From assembly GCF_900520355.1 (NCBI RefSeq), contig NZ_LS999521.1:1984001-2048000 (forward strand): a DNA stretch of 64,000 nt, written 5' to 3'. This DNA comes from Acinetobacter calcoaceticus. GTDB lineage: Bacteria > Pseudomonadota > Gammaproteobacteria > Pseudomonadales > Moraxellaceae. The stretch's first letter is position 1. Each line of letters begins with the position of its first letter. Of the stretch, positions 43,652 to 53,358 are shown piece after piece. The notes beneath the pieces were generated by a model, which searched no databases, had not been told where the DNA came from, and saw nothing but the letters and a program-made list of their open reading frames with translations. The position numbers were made by a program, and so were the translations under genes.

Positions 43652-45307
43652 TTATCCTCGCTCAGGTTTGACCATCCATTCGCGGCCTTTGAGCATGCCT
43701 TGCCAGTAAATTGGCGGTAAAACCTGTTCTTTAAGTAGCCATGCCAATCGAGATGGTCTTTGCCCATCAATCACCCACTTCGGAAAACTTGGAAGTAACT
43801 TGCCGCCATAGCCAAACTCAGCCAGAACAATCTTTCCACGCTCTACGGTGAGTGGACATGAGCCATAGCCGTTATATTCACAAAAGTTTTGCTCACCTTT
43901 AAGTTGTGCTAGAACATTTACAGCCACTATCGGAGCTTGAGCACGTGCCGCAGCAGCAGTCTTGGCATTAGGCGCATTCATCACATCACCTAAAGCAAAA
44001 ATATTGGCATGCTGTGTGTGTTGTAAGGTTTGCGGGTTAACGCTCACCCAGCCTGCTTCATCAGTGAGAGTACTTGCACGAATGAAATCAGGCGCTTGTT
44101 GCGGTGGAACCACATGCAACATATCGAAATCGGTCTCGACCAATGCTGCATTTTCATCATTCACAACTTTAAACCATGCTTTTTTTGCAGGTCCATCTAC
44201 TTTGACAAGTTGATGGTTAAAGTGCAGTTCAGAACCATATTTTTCGACATATTGCATCAGTGCAGGCACATACTCCTTCACCCCAAATAAAACAGCGCCA
44301 GTGTTATAAAAGTGAATTGAGATATCTTTAAGTCTGCCTTGCTTTAACCAATAGTCGGCCGAAAGATACATTGCTTTTTGAGGAGCACCAGCACATTTAA
44401 TTGGCATAGGAGGTTGGGTGAAAATTGCCTTTCCACCATTTAATTGTTGTACCAGTTCCCATGTATAAGGCGCCAAGTCATAGCGATAGTTAGAGGTCAC
44501 CCCATTTTTACCAAGGGTTTCGACTAGGCCTTCAATCCCATGCCAATTCAGTTTTAAACCGGGACATACGACCAACGCTTTATATTGAATGGGTTGGCAT
44601 CCTTCCAGAATAACCTGATTGTGGTCGGGGTCGAATCCAGCAACAGCAGCTTTCATCCATTTCACTTTGGATGGAATCACACTTGTCATTGAACTTGCTG
44701 TTACTTGCGGCTTAAAAATACCGGCCCCTACCATGGTCCAGCCGGGTTGATAATGATGCGTATCTGCCGGATCAATAATGACAATATCTAAGTTTGGTTC
44801 ACGACATAAGAGACTAGATGCAACAGAAATTCCAGCTGCTCCAGCACCAACAATCACAACACTATAGCAAGGAATCGTTGCTGATTCATGATCACGTTTT
44901 AAAATACGTGGCACTAAGCCTTTTAGGTTAAATCCAAGTTTATGACCTGTTTCGACTAACAGAGCTGCATCTTTTGGGTCAACTTCGGCCAAAGCCCATA
45001 AACTGATTGCACGCATGCCAGAGCGGCAATACGCTAAAACAGGTTTCTGGGCATTCTGATAAAACTGCTTAAAATCGTTCACTTGCTGATCGGTAATTTT
45101 GCCACTTGTCACTGGCTGATAAATGACTTGTATACCTAACCTTTGTGCTGCTTCTTCAATTTCAATCACATTGGGTTGGTCTGCACCTTCTCCATCTGGA
45201 CGGTTACATATCAGAGTTTTTACTCCCTGATTTGCAATTTTTGCGACCTCATCGGCAGTGATTTGACCAGCAACATAAAAATCTTGATCAATTTGTTTGA
45301 GTTCCAT
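43652..45307 (-). CDS. Phosphatase-like (DUF442) / sulfide:quinone oxidoreductase-like fusion
   Basis: 551 residues. The N-terminal ~110 residues are a DUF442/BLH-type domain with the Cys94-x4-Arg99 pocket (CRSGMR); the remainder (about 145-551) is an SQR-like FAD oxidoreductase with GAGAAG at 154-159. Cys249, Cys305 (IKCAGAPQK) and Cys484 (GYGSCPL) are likely the catalytic cysteines of type II SQR. It oxidises sulfide to polysulfide or persulfide and passes electrons to quinone. It starts 9 bp after the persulfide dioxygenase gene, which it probably feeds. Confidence 0.88.
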   Translation of the reverse strand: MELKQIDQDFYVAGQITADEVAKIANQGVKTLICNRPDGEGADQPNVIEIEEAAQRLGIQVIYQPVTSGKITDQQVNDFKQFYQNAQKPVLAYCRSGMRAISLWALAEVDPKDAALLVETGHKLGFNLKGLVPRILKRDHESATIPCYSVVIVGAGAAGISVASSLLCREPNLDIVIIDPADTHHYQPGWTMVGAGIFKPQVTASSMTSVIPSKVKWMKAAVAGFDPDHNQVILEGCQPIQYKALVVCPGLKLNWHGIEGLVETLGKNGVTSNYRYDLAPYTWELVQQLNGGKAIFTQPPMPIKCAGAPQKAMYLSADYWLKQGRLKDISIHFYNTGAVLFGVKEYVPALMQYVEKYGSELHFNHQLVKVDGPAKKAWFKVVNDENAALVETDFDMLHVVPPQQAPDFIRASTLTDEAGWVSVNPQTLQHTQHANIFALGDVMNAPNAKTAAAARAQAPIVAVNVLAQLKGEQNFCEYNGYGSCPLTVERGKIVLAEFGYGGKLLPSFPKWVIDGQRPSRLAWLLKEQVLPPIYWQGMLKGREWMVKPERG

Positions 45308-45316
45308 ATTGCCACC

Positions 45317-46012
45317 TTAAAATTGCGAAGTTGAGCCACAGGCTTGATTGGCAGGTAATGCTTTATCGATCTGTTTTGGATATGGCAGATTTAAATTATT
45401 CATCAATTTAATAAAATCTTCACGCGAGCGATTCTGTCCTAAACGTGAATTCTTTAAGCGCTCATTACCAATAGTCGAAGACAGGCGACCTTTATAATCA
45501 TGTCCCGGATAAACAATAGTATCGTCAGGCAAACTAAAAAGTTGTTTATGAATACTGTCATAAAGTGTGCCAGCATTACCCGCTTGGAAGTCAGTTCGAC
45601 CACAACCATCAATTAATAATGCATCACCAGTAAAAACCATATTTTCAACCAGATAACTCGTACAAGCATTGGTGTGACCTGGTGTATAGCGTGCTTCAAT
45701 ATTGAGATTGCCCAGTTTAAGCATGCAACCATCTGTAATTAAAATATCTCCGCAATTTACACCTGAGTTTCGATGTAAAACCGATTTGCAATGGAAGCGT
45801 TCACGCAGCAAATTCGCAGCCGTGATATGGTCGGCATGAACATGGGTGTCTAAGGTATATATGAGTGTAAATTGAGGCTGCTCTAATTCTTTTGCATAAA
45901 TCTCTATATCTGATGCGACAGGGTCAATTAAAACGGCCTCTAATGTTTCTTCGCATGCAAGCATATAGGTATAAGTCGAACTTTCTTGCTCAAAAAACTG
46001 CTTAAAGAACAT
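45317..46012 (-). CDS. Persulfide dioxygenase (ETHE1-like metallo-beta-lactamase fold)
   Basis: 231 residues. The iron motif HVHADH occupies 57-62, followed by YTPGHTNACTSYLV and GDALLIDGCGRTDFQAG; that last block is a strong ETHE1 hallmark. There is no rhodanese domain. It converts glutathione persulfide to sulfite. Its promoter region has a sigma-54 site (46051-46066), and the divergent FisR activator is the obvious regulator. It is the first gene of the sulfide/persulfide operon. Confidence 0.93.
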   Translation of the reverse strand: MFFKQFFEQESSTYTYMLACEETLEAVLIDPVASDIEIYAKELEQPQFTLIYTLDTHVHADHITAANLLRERFHCKSVLHRNSGVNCGDILITDGCMLKLGNLNIEARYTPGHTNACTSYLVENMVFTGDALLIDGCGRTDFQAGNAGTLYDSIHKQLFSLPDDTIVYPGHDYKGRLSSTIGNERLKNSRLGQNRSREDFIKLMNNLNLPYPKQIDKALPANQACGSTSQF

Positions 46013-46050
46013 GGTTTATAACCCCAATAATTTATTTCTTTCCTATATTT

Positions 46051-46066
46051 TGCAAATAAGATGCCA
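46051..46066 (-). promoter_or_regulatory. Sigma-54 promoter of the persulfide dioxygenase operon
   Basis: On the minus strand TGGCAT-CTTAT-TTGCA has GG and GC at exactly the -24/-12 spacing (10 bases between), nearly the sigma-54 consensus. It lies 39-54 bp before the dioxygenase ATG. FisR, a sigma-54 activator, is encoded divergently. Confidence 0.88.
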
Positions 46067-46159
46067 ATTATTTTAAATTAAATAATAAACATAAAAATCA
46101 AAAACTTAAAATAATAAGTAAAATTAAAGTTAGAAAATAAACTCAGCTTGATGTTCCTA

Positions 46160-46197
46160 TGAAACTCAAGTATGTTTCAATGAAACGATTATGAAAC
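46160..46197. promoter_or_regulatory. Probable FisR upstream activating repeats
   Basis: TGAAAC (46160-46165), its complement GTTTCA (46174-46179), then TGAAAC at 46181-46186 and 46192-46197. The first pair is a perfect inverted repeat with an 8-base spacer. They lie about 95-145 bp upstream of the sigma-54 promoter, the range typical of enhancer sites. The last copy reaches close to the fisR start, so FisR may also control its own gene. Confidence 0.65.
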
Positions 46198-46204
46198 ACA
46201 GACA

Positions 46205-47476
46205 ATGGCAAAGTTAAATTTTGAGTCAGAACAAGATTTTTTTATTTTATTTGAGCAATTAAAAGCTTTATTCCCAAATGCGAGCCTGTTTTTAGCTGAT
46301 ATCACGACTCAAGCAATTCACTATAAATTTAATACGGATGATATTTCTGTCGAGAGCATAGCCGCACTGACTCAAGATCATCACAATCAATATCTTGAAA
46401 TTAATACTCATAAAGTTAAAAAACGATTTATCTATCAAGAGCATGATATTTATATTAAAGAGAACCATTTTATTGGGAAGCTACATATTTTACAGCCAGT
46501 TGGCATAGAAGAAGATTTTGCTGATCAAGTACAATTAACAGAGCAATTAAAAGACTTAGCCAAGGTTTTTAATAGTTGCTCACCAGAAATGACCCGAATG
46601 TTTTCAATCATTCAAAGAGTCGCCATTACCGAATTTCCAGTGCTCGTCCGCGGTGAATCCGGTAGTGGCAAAGAGCTTGTGGCAAAAGCGATTCATGATT
46701 ATAGCCAGCGTAAAAATAAGATTTTCGTAGCTATTAACTGTGCAGCTTTAAATTCTAATATTTTAGAAAGCGAACTGTTTGGGCATGTTAAAGGCGCTTT
46801 CACCGGAGCAATTCGCGATCATAAAGGCGTGTTTGAACGTGCCGCGGGCGGAACTCTTTTTCTTGATGAAATTGCCGAGATTCCTTTAGAACTTCAAGCT
46901 AAATTATTACGTGTATTAGAAACAGGTGAAGTTACCCCAGTCGGCGGTGAAAAACCGATTCAAGCCAATGTCCGCATTATTACGGCAACGCATAAAGCTC
47001 TGCGTGAGGAAGCTAAGGCTGGGCGTTTTCGTCACGATCTACTCTATCGGTTACGTGTGATTCCAATTTTTATACCGCCACTCAGAGAGCGAAAAGTCGA
47101 TATTCCACTGATTGTCGACCAGATTTTAAAAGAAAGCTCCACTCAACTCGACACGATGCCTCGTCACGTCAATCAAAAAGCCATGCAAGTTCTACTTAAT
47201 TATGACTGGCCTGGGAATGTTCGTGAGCTTAAAAACACCTTGCTTTATGCGTTAACAATGGCCAATGGTAAGGTCGAAATTGAAGTTGAAGACTTACCAA
47301 ATGAACTCTTAAATGCTGAGGATTACGTTAAATTGCCAGAGACAAATACGGAACTTAATCCGGAAAATGTGCAAGCAGCTTTAGAAAAATATAATCACAA
47401 CCTGAATATGGTTGCCAATATTTTTGGGATTAGCCGTACAACACTTTGGCGTTATCGACAAAAACATAAGCTTTAG
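46205..47476 (+). CDS. fisR: Sigma-54-dependent persulfide-responsive activator
   Basis: 423 residues. An N-terminal sensor region (about 1-130), an AAA+ domain with Walker A GESGSGKE (150-157), the sigma-54 contact motif GAFTGA (197-202) and LFLDEIAEI, then a C-terminal Fis-type helix-turn-helix. FisR of Cupriavidus senses persulfides through cysteines in its sensor region and activates sqr and pdo; A. baumannii is reported to have a FisR system. Here Cys125 is the only cysteine before the AAA+ domain. No strong ribosome site precedes the ATG, so the exact start is less certain. Confidence 0.87.
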   Translation: MAKLNFESEQDFFILFEQLKALFPNASLFLADITTQAIHYKFNTDDISVESIAALTQDHHNQYLEINTHKVKKRFIYQEHDIYIKENHFIGKLHILQPVGIEEDFADQVQLTEQLKDLAKVFNSCSPEMTRMFSIIQRVAITEFPVLVRGESGSGKELVAKAIHDYSQRKNKIFVAINCAALNSNILESELFGHVKGAFTGAIRDHKGVFERAAGGTLFLDEIAEIPLELQAKLLRVLETGEVTPVGGEKPIQANVRIITATHKALREEAKAGRFRHDLLYRLRVIPIFIPPLRERKVDIPLIVDQILKESSTQLDTMPRHVNQKAMQVLLNYDWPGNVRELKNTLLYALTMANGKVEIEVEDLPNELLNAEDYVKLPETNTELNPENVQAALEKYNHNLNMVANIFGISRTTLWRYRQKHKL

Positions 47477-47545
47477 GGAGGTATTTATCTAATCTAAGGC
47501 GTATCATACTGCTCTTGGTTAGGTTCGTTTGTTCAAAGGCTTTAT

Positions 47546-48457
47546 ATGATTGTCCGTGATAAAAGCAATGTATTTAAATTATTATTTGCTTGGAAAGGAA
47601 CAATTTTGCCGAAGGTTCTGCCTGCGCTGAGCATTGTTATTCTCATTTCAGCATTGATCGTTTTTCTTTCTTTTTATCATGTCATTCAAATTCCGACAGT
47701 TCCCACAATTGGATTTACCATTTTTGGCGTCATTCTTTCTATTTGTACGGGCTTTAGAAATAACGCCTGTTATGACCGTTGGTGGGAAGGACGAAAACTC
47801 TGGGGTGCTTTAATTGCAAATGCGAGGCATATTGTCAGAGATAGCCATGTTTTATCAGATGAACAACGTGAACATTTAATTCATCAGGTACTAATTTTTA
47901 GCAATTTATTACGTGATCGACTCCGTCAGCAAACTGTTGAACCGACCCAATTTCTTGAACATGCCTATTTAAATAACTCTTCACTTGATTATTTAAATGA
48001 GCATATTAATGCCCCACAATTTGTCTTAGAAAATATTCAAAAAGATTTGGTTAAAGTGCTTAAAAATTGCGAGATTAGCGATATTATCTACAGCACACTG
48101 AATCGTCATATTGTGGAGTTAGGCAATATTCAAGCAGGTTGTGACCGAATTGCTGGGACACCTTTGCCCTACTCATATTCAGTACTTTTACATCGTGCTG
48201 TTTACTGTTTTTGTTTTATATTACCTTTTAGCCTAGAAGCAACTTTAGGCATCTGGACACCGCTTATTGTTGGTCTTATTGCTTATATGTTTTTAGGTTT
48301 AGATGCCTTAAGTGCCCAAATTGAAGAACCTTTTGGTTTGCAAGAAAATGATTTACCGCTCGATTCAATTGTTCGCCTGATTGAACGAGAGTCTTTAAGC
48401 TCTTTAGGGCAGCCATTACCGCCTATTATTGAAGCCAAAAATAACAATTTACTTTAA
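47546..48457 (+). CDS. Bestrophin-family membrane channel
   Basis: 303 residues of the bestrophin/UPF0187 family: two N-terminal membrane helices (about 20-65), the signature NACYDRWWEGRKLWGALIANAR near 73-92, a helical cytoplasmic middle and two further helices near 215-250. Bacterial bestrophins conduct ions, cations in at least one studied case. AAAGG is 6 bases before the ATG. It lies alone between fisR and the convergent butanediol dehydrogenase gene; no functional link is visible. Confidence 0.88.
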   Translation: MIVRDKSNVFKLLFAWKGTILPKVLPALSIVILISALIVFLSFYHVIQIPTVPTIGFTIFGVILSICTGFRNNACYDRWWEGRKLWGALIANARHIVRDSHVLSDEQREHLIHQVLIFSNLLRDRLRQQTVEPTQFLEHAYLNNSSLDYLNEHINAPQFVLENIQKDLVKVLKNCEISDIIYSTLNRHIVELGNIQAGCDRIAGTPLPYSYSVLLHRAVYCFCFILPFSLEATLGIWTPLIVGLIAYMFLGLDALSAQIEEPFGLQENDLPLDSIVRLIERESLSSLGQPLPPIIEAKNNNLL

Positions 48458-48458
48458 T

Positions 48459-48486
48459 AAAAAAGAGCGAATCATCGCTCTTTTTT
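48459..48486. terminator. Bidirectional terminator between bestrophin and bdh
   Basis: A 12-bp stem AAAAAAGAGCGA (48459-48470 with 48475-48486) with ATCA loop, 2 bp after the bestrophin stop and 19 bp before the bdh stop. Confidence 0.9.
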
Positions 48487-48504
48487 ATGGGTTTATCATT
48501 TCAT

Positions 48505-49563
48505 TTATGGCTGTACAATAATTTTAACCGCTGACTCATTATTATGAATTAAGGTATCAAAACCTTGTGAAATCAAATCGTCCAGTTGAATACGCTGAGT
48601 GATGAAAGGCTCTAAATTTATTTTACCCTCTTCAACCAGCTTAATGGTTTCCTGATGGTCATTTACGTAGGCAATTGTACCTCGTACATCAAGCTCCTTC
48701 ATTACCACACTATGCACATTAATTGATGCTGGATGGCTCCAAATCGAAACAATCACAATGACTCCAGTCGATCTAGTTGCAGTCACCAAAGTATCTAATA
48801 CTTTATTAACGCTACTACATTCAAACGCAACATCGACGCCATCACTATTGGTGATCTTCATAACCTCAGAAACCACATCAACTTCTGACGGGTCTAAAAT
48901 ATAATCTGCAACTCCTGACTCTTTTGCTTTTTCCTTACGTTTTGCACTCAACTCGGTAATGATGACAGTAAGCCCTTTCGCTTTTAAAATTGCCGAAAGT
49001 AGTAAACCAATTGGCCCTGCACCACCAACCAGAGCAATATCACCAGCTTTGGCGCCACTTCGTACAAAAGCATGATGACCAACCGATAACGGTTCAATTA
49101 ATGCTGCTTGGTCTAATGGAATTTTGTTGGAAATTGGATGTACCCAACGGCGTTTAACCGCAATTTTTTCCGATAACCCGCCGCCACGACCACCTAAACC
49201 AATAAAATTCATGTTTTTTGAAAGATGATAATTATCGTCCGGCCCAGTCGGCACATCGTCAGCCACAATATAAGGCTCTACCACTACATGTTGACCGATT
49301 TCAATATCATCAACACCTTCACCTACCGCATAGACCACACCTGAAAACTCATGTCCCATCGTAATCGGAGCTGATTCACCTGAAATAGGATGTGGATGTC
49401 CACACGGTGGAATAAAAATTGCTCCTTCCATGAACTCATGCAAATCTGTACCACAAATTCCACACCAAGCAACCTTAATGCCTACAGTGCCAGCAGTGAC
49501 TTCTGGTTCTGGGATATCTTCAATACGGATATCGCCTCTGTCATAAAAACGTGCTGCTTTCAT
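48505..49563 (-). CDS. bdh: 2,3-butanediol dehydrogenase (zinc MDR family)
   Basis: 352 residues. The zinc-site block WCGICGTDLHE near 32-42, GHEFSGVV and the NAD motif GGAGPIGLLLSA near 175-185 define a medium-chain dehydrogenase. It resembles (R,R)-butanediol dehydrogenase and interconverts butanediol and acetoin. The ATG at 49563 (GGGAG upstream) is preferred over the frame start at 49578. It is the last gene of the acetoin operon, 29 bp after budC. Confidence 0.88.
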   Translation of the reverse strand: MKAARFYDRGDIRIEDIPEPEVTAGTVGIKVAWCGICGTDLHEFMEGAIFIPPCGHPHPISGESAPITMGHEFSGVVYAVGEGVDDIEIGQHVVVEPYIVADDVPTGPDDNYHLSKNMNFIGLGGRGGGLSEKIAVKRRWVHPISNKIPLDQAALIEPLSVGHHAFVRSGAKAGDIALVGGAGPIGLLLSAILKAKGLTVIITELSAKRKEKAKESGVADYILDPSEVDVVSEVMKITNSDGVDVAFECSSVNKVLDTLVTATRSTGVIVIVSIWSHPASINVHSVVMKELDVRGTIAYVNDHQETIKLVEEGKINLEPFITQRIQLDDLISQGFDTLIHNNESAVKIIVQP

Positions 49564-49592
49564 TATTATCTCCCTCAAATCAGGATGTTGTT

Positions 49593-50378
49593 TTAGCGAT
49601 AGACTATTCCGCCGTCCGTTAAAATCGATTGACCCGTAATGTAATCTGAATCTTCACTCGCCAGAAAAGCAACTAATGCGGCTACATCGTCTGGCGTTTG
49701 GGCTCTACCTAAAGCAATGCCTTCTACATACTTTTTATAAGTTTCACCTATAGCCGCACCAGTAATTTCAGCAAAACGTTTATCAATTTCAACCCACATG
49801 TCGGTTCCGACAATTCCAGGGCAATATCCATTTACCGTAATACCGTGACTGGCATATTCTTTTGCGGCGGCTTGGGTAAGCGCACGTACTGCAAACTTGG
49901 TAGCAGAATAAACACCCAGCAAAGCAAACCCATCGTGGCCTGCAATTGAGCAAGCATTAATAATTTTACCTTTATGTTGGCGTTGTTTAAATTTTGCAGC
50001 AGCAGCCTGTATTCCCCACAGTACACCGCCAATATTGATATCAACGATTTTATGAAACTCATCTGGTGTGGTATCTGCAATCGCCTGAACCTGAGCGATA
50101 CCAGCATTATTAATCATGACATCAAACCCACCAAGAGTTTGCTCAGCATGATTTATAGCGGCATACACTTGCTCGCGGTCACTGACATCGGCAATAAATG
50201 TGCTCGCATTTACACCTAAAGCCTGAATTTCCTGTTGCACATCATTCAATCGATCTTGTTTCATATCGACTAATGCAATGTGTGCTCCTTCTTGCGCCAA
50301 GCGCAGGGCAATCCCACGGCCAATGCCTTGGGCTGCTCCTGTTACTAAAGCGACTTTATCTTTTAATCCCTTAACCAT
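49593..50378 (-). CDS. budC: Diacetyl/acetoin reductase, SDR family
   Basis: 261 residues with the SDR motifs [10 protein letters not shown] (about 11-20), NNAGIAQ and the Tyr-x3-Lys active site (YSATKFA), plus the C-terminal [15 protein letters not shown] block that is typical of (S)-acetoin-forming diacetyl reductases. The ATG at 50378 is chosen, with AGGAG 6 bases upstream; a TTG two codons earlier is unlikely. It interconverts diacetyl, acetoin and butanediol and sits between the E3 and bdh genes. Confidence 0.85.
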   Translation of the reverse strand: MVKGLKDKVALVTGAAQGIGRGIALRLAQEGAHIALVDMKQDRLNDVQQEIQALGVNASTFIADVSDREQVYAAINHAEQTLGGFDVMINNAGIAQVQAIADTTPDEFHKIVDINIGGVLWGIQAAAAKFKQRQHKGKIINACSIAGHDGFALLGVYSATKFAVRALTQAAAKEYASHGITVNGYCPGIVGTDMWVEIDKRFAEITGAAIGETYKKYVEGIALGRAQTPDDVAALVAFLASEDSDYITGQSILTDGGIVYR

Positions 50379-50404
50379 GTTCAACTCCTGTAAATGCAGA
50401 ATTT

Positions 50405-51808
50405 CTACATATGAATCGCTCGCTGCATTGAAGCCAAAATGGACTCATGCATGGCTTCTGATAATGTTGGATGTGGGAAAATCACCTGAGCAAGACTTTC
50501 ATCAGTCGCTTCTAAATATTTAGCAATCGCAAAGCCCTGAATGTGCTCGGTCACTTCATGGCCCACCATGTGTGCCCCAAGTAGTTCGCCCGTTTCTGCA
50601 TGTATGACAGTTTTAACGAAACCTGACGCATCTCCAATTGCCAAAGCTTTGCCATTCGCAGTTAAAGAAAACTTGCCAATTCGTACGGGTAAGTTCTGAG
50701 CTTTTGCTGCACTTTCAGTCAGACCAATGCTAGCCACTTGCGGATGAGTAAAAATACAACCCGGAATTTGGCTACGGTCGAGTGAATGCACATTTGCTAC
50801 ACCAGCAATTTTCTCGACACATATCATGGCTTCATGACTTGCTTTATGGGCAAGACACGGCGCTCCTGCCACGTCACCAATTGCGTAGAGACCAGCCACA
50901 TTGGTTTTACAATAGTCATCAATTGCCACAAAACCTTGCGGAGTGAACTCAACGCCTAAATATTCAAGTCCTAAATTAGTCGCGTTAGGCTGTACACCAA
51001 TTGCCGAAAGCACACGGTCAAAAATGATCGTTTGAACATCATTTGCAGTTTCAATTACACAGTGGACCTGACCATTTTCAATTTGAATGCTTTGAATTAC
51101 GGCACCCGTTAGGACCTTCATTCCTTTTTGTTCAAACTGTTTTCTGACAAATTGAGCAACTTCTGCATCTTCAGTCGGTAAGATTTGTTTAGCTAAATCA
51201 ATAAGTGTGACCTGACACCCTAAGTCTTGATAGAGGCTGGCAAACTCACTACCAATTGCACCCGAACCAACGACGAGTAAGCTTTTTGGCAGTTCTTCTG
51301 GAATAAGTGCTTCTTTATAACTCCAGACATACGTTCCATCGACAGGAAGTTGAGGAATATGTCGGGCTTTTGCACCAGTTGCTAAAATAATATGTGGTGC
51401 ACTTAAAGCCTGACTTTTACCTTGAGCATCTTTAACTTCAAGTTTTTCTTTAGCAGTGAGTTTGGCGCGACCATTAAATACAGTGACCTGATTCTTTTTA
51501 AGCAAGTAATCTATGCCCTGCACCAACTGTGCCGAAACTTGACGGCTATGTTGCACAAGCTTTTGAATATCAAAATCGAGTTGGGATACCTGAAAGCCAA
51601 ACTGTCCAGCATGTTTAAACTGGGTTGCAAGCTCTGCCCCTGCAAGCAAAGCTTTAGTTGGAATACACCCCCAATTCAGGCATATTCCACCTAAATGTTG
51701 CTCTTCTACAATTGCGGTTTTTAGCCCGAGCTGGGCTGCACGAATTGCAGCCACATATCCACCCGGTCCCGCACCAATCACAATCAAATCGAATTGAGTT
51801 TCTGACAT
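50405..51808 (-). CDS. acoL: Dihydrolipoamide dehydrogenase (E3) of the acetoin complex
   Basis: 467 residues. FAD motif [11 protein letters not shown] at 11-21, the redox-active disulfide Cys43/Cys48 in [10 protein letters not shown], a NAD motif [16 protein letters not shown] in the middle, and the C-terminal His-Pro-Thr-Leu-Ser-Glu active-site block ([12 protein letters not shown]). It reoxidises the lipoyl group of E2. It lies 10 bp after the E2 gene. A dedicated E3 separate from that of pyruvate dehydrogenase is typical of aco operons. Confidence 0.9.
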   Translation of the reverse strand: MSETQFDLIVIGAGPGGYVAAIRAAQLGLKTAIVEEQHLGGICLNWGCIPTKALLAGAELATQFKHAGQFGFQVSQLDFDIQKLVQHSRQVSAQLVQGIDYLLKKNQVTVFNGRAKLTAKEKLEVKDAQGKSQALSAPHIILATGAKARHIPQLPVDGTYVWSYKEALIPEELPKSLLVVGSGAIGSEFASLYQDLGCQVTLIDLAKQILPTEDAEVAQFVRKQFEQKGMKVLTGAVIQSIQIENGQVHCVIETANDVQTIIFDRVLSAIGVQPNATNLGLEYLGVEFTPQGFVAIDDYCKTNVAGLYAIGDVAGAPCLAHKASHEAMICVEKIAGVANVHSLDRSQIPGCIFTHPQVASIGLTESAAKAQNLPVRIGKFSLTANGKALAIGDASGFVKTVIHAETGELLGAHMVGHEVTEHIQGFAIAKYLEATDESLAQVIFPHPTLSEAMHESILASMQRAIHM

Positions 51809-51818
51809 GCGGGATCTC

Positions 51819-53357
51819 CTACACCAAAATTAAAGCTGGATTTTCAACAAACTGCTTAAAGCTGGCCAAGAACTTTGCACCTACAGCACCATCAATAACC
51901 CTGTGATCGCAAGACAATGTTGCCGTTACAATCTCACGAACCACTACATTTCCATTTTCAACAACAGCACGTGGTTCTGAAGCACCCAATGCCATAATTG
52001 CACCTTGCGGTGGATTAATAATCGCGTCAAATTGTTTAACGCCAAGCATACCTAAGTTGGAAATGCTAAAGCTGCCTCCCTGAAATTCATCAGGTTGTAA
52101 CTTGCCGGTTTTGGCACGCGTTGCCAAATCACGCATGTCATCGGAAATTTGTGCTAAAGACTTCTGATTGGCGGCTTTCACAATTGGTGTAATTAAACCG
52201 TTTGGAATCGCCACAGCCACCGAAATATCGGCTTGTGAAAATTGCAAAATTGACTGTGTTGCTTCATCAAACTGAACATTCACTTCAGGCACTTTAATGA
52301 GTGCTGCTGCAGCGGCTTTAATCAGCATGTCATTAATAGAAAGTTTCACCTGTGGAACAGTCTCATTAATCTGCTTACGTAAATTCTGCAAAGCTTCTAC
52401 GTTTAGATCGACTACAAGACGGAAATGCGGTGCATTACGTTTTGCCGCTTGCAAGCGTGAGGCAATCGCTTTGCGCATACCATTCATCGCGACAGTGGTG
52501 ATTTTTGATTGCGGTTGAGCCACAGCGCACTGAGCCGATTGTTCATTTACTGCCGTTGGGTTGTTACGGTGGTAAACGGCTTCAACATCTTCTTTGCAGA
52601 CACGGCCTCGGGTACCTGAAACACGGCAGTCGTTTAGGTTAATACCCCATTGTTTTGCCAAACGGCGTGCAACTGGTGTTGCCAAAACACGGCTATCATC
52701 GGCCGTAGATTTAACTACTTTAGCTTGATGTGGTTGTTTAACATCTGGCCACTGGCCTCCAGCAGCTTGTACAGCCTTTTGGATGTCTTGAACGCTAATA
52801 CGCCCTTCACGACCTGAACCCGTCACTTTTGCCAATTTAACATTATGCTTTTCAGCAAGTTTCAAAGCATGTGGAGTTGCAAAAAACTCATCAGATGCTT
52901 GATAGCCTTGTAATGACTCGGGTACATCGTAGTCACCTTTAGCAGCCTTTACTGGAACTGGAGCACTTGCAGCTACAGACTGTGGTTGTTCTGCTTTTTC
53001 AGCAACAGGTGCAGATGTTTCCGCTTTACTCTGTTCCGAAGATGCTTCAGGGGCTTTAGCTGCTGAACCACCGAGCGATGTAATAAATGTTTCAATTTCT
53101 TCATCAGAAACTTGGCTTTCAGCACATACAGCAATAAGACCACCGACAGGCAAAGTGTCCCCGTCTTTTGCTAAGATTTTACGGAGTGTTCCTGCAAAAG
53201 GTGCTTCTAATACATTGACGATTTTTGTGGTTTCAATTTCACAAATTTCATCACCCTTATTAAAGCTGTCGCCTTCTTTAATCAACCATTGGGCAATCGT
53301 GCCTTCTTCCATGGATAATCCCCATTTCGGGATCTCCAGCGTTTTAATTTCGCTCAT
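51819..53357 (-). CDS. acoC: Acetoin dehydrogenase E2 (dihydrolipoyl acetyltransferase), two subunit-binding domains
   Basis: 512 residues: lipoyl domain (1-80, lipoyl Lys45 in ETTKI), an Ala/Pro/Glu-rich linker, then two peripheral-subunit binding domains in tandem (about 159-196 and 225-262, each starting Ala-Thr-Pro and ending Gly-Arg-x-x-x-x-Asp), and a catalytic domain with SCDHRVIDG near 485. Ordinary E2 has one such domain. The ATG at 53357 follows GGAGG. It transfers the acetyl group to CoA and is the core of the complex with acoAB and E3. Confidence 0.9.
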   Translation of the reverse strand: MSEIKTLEIPKWGLSMEEGTIAQWLIKEGDSFNKGDEICEIETTKIVNVLEAPFAGTLRKILAKDGDTLPVGGLIAVCAESQVSDEEIETFITSLGGSAAKAPEASSEQSKAETSAPVAEKAEQPQSVAASAPVPVKAAKGDYDVPESLQGYQASDEFFATPHALKLAEKHNVKLAKVTGSGREGRISVQDIQKAVQAAGGQWPDVKQPHQAKVVKSTADDSRVLATPVARRLAKQWGINLNDCRVSGTRGRVCKEDVEAVYHRNNPTAVNEQSAQCAVAQPQSKITTVAMNGMRKAIASRLQAAKRNAPHFRLVVDLNVEALQNLRKQINETVPQVKLSINDMLIKAAAAALIKVPEVNVQFDEATQSILQFSQADISVAVAIPNGLITPIVKAANQKSLAQISDDMRDLATRAKTGKLQPDEFQGGSFSISNLGMLGVKQFDAIINPPQGAIMALGASEPRAVVENGNVVVREIVTATLSCDHRVIDGAVGAKFLASFKQFVENPALILV

Positions 53358-53358
53358 C

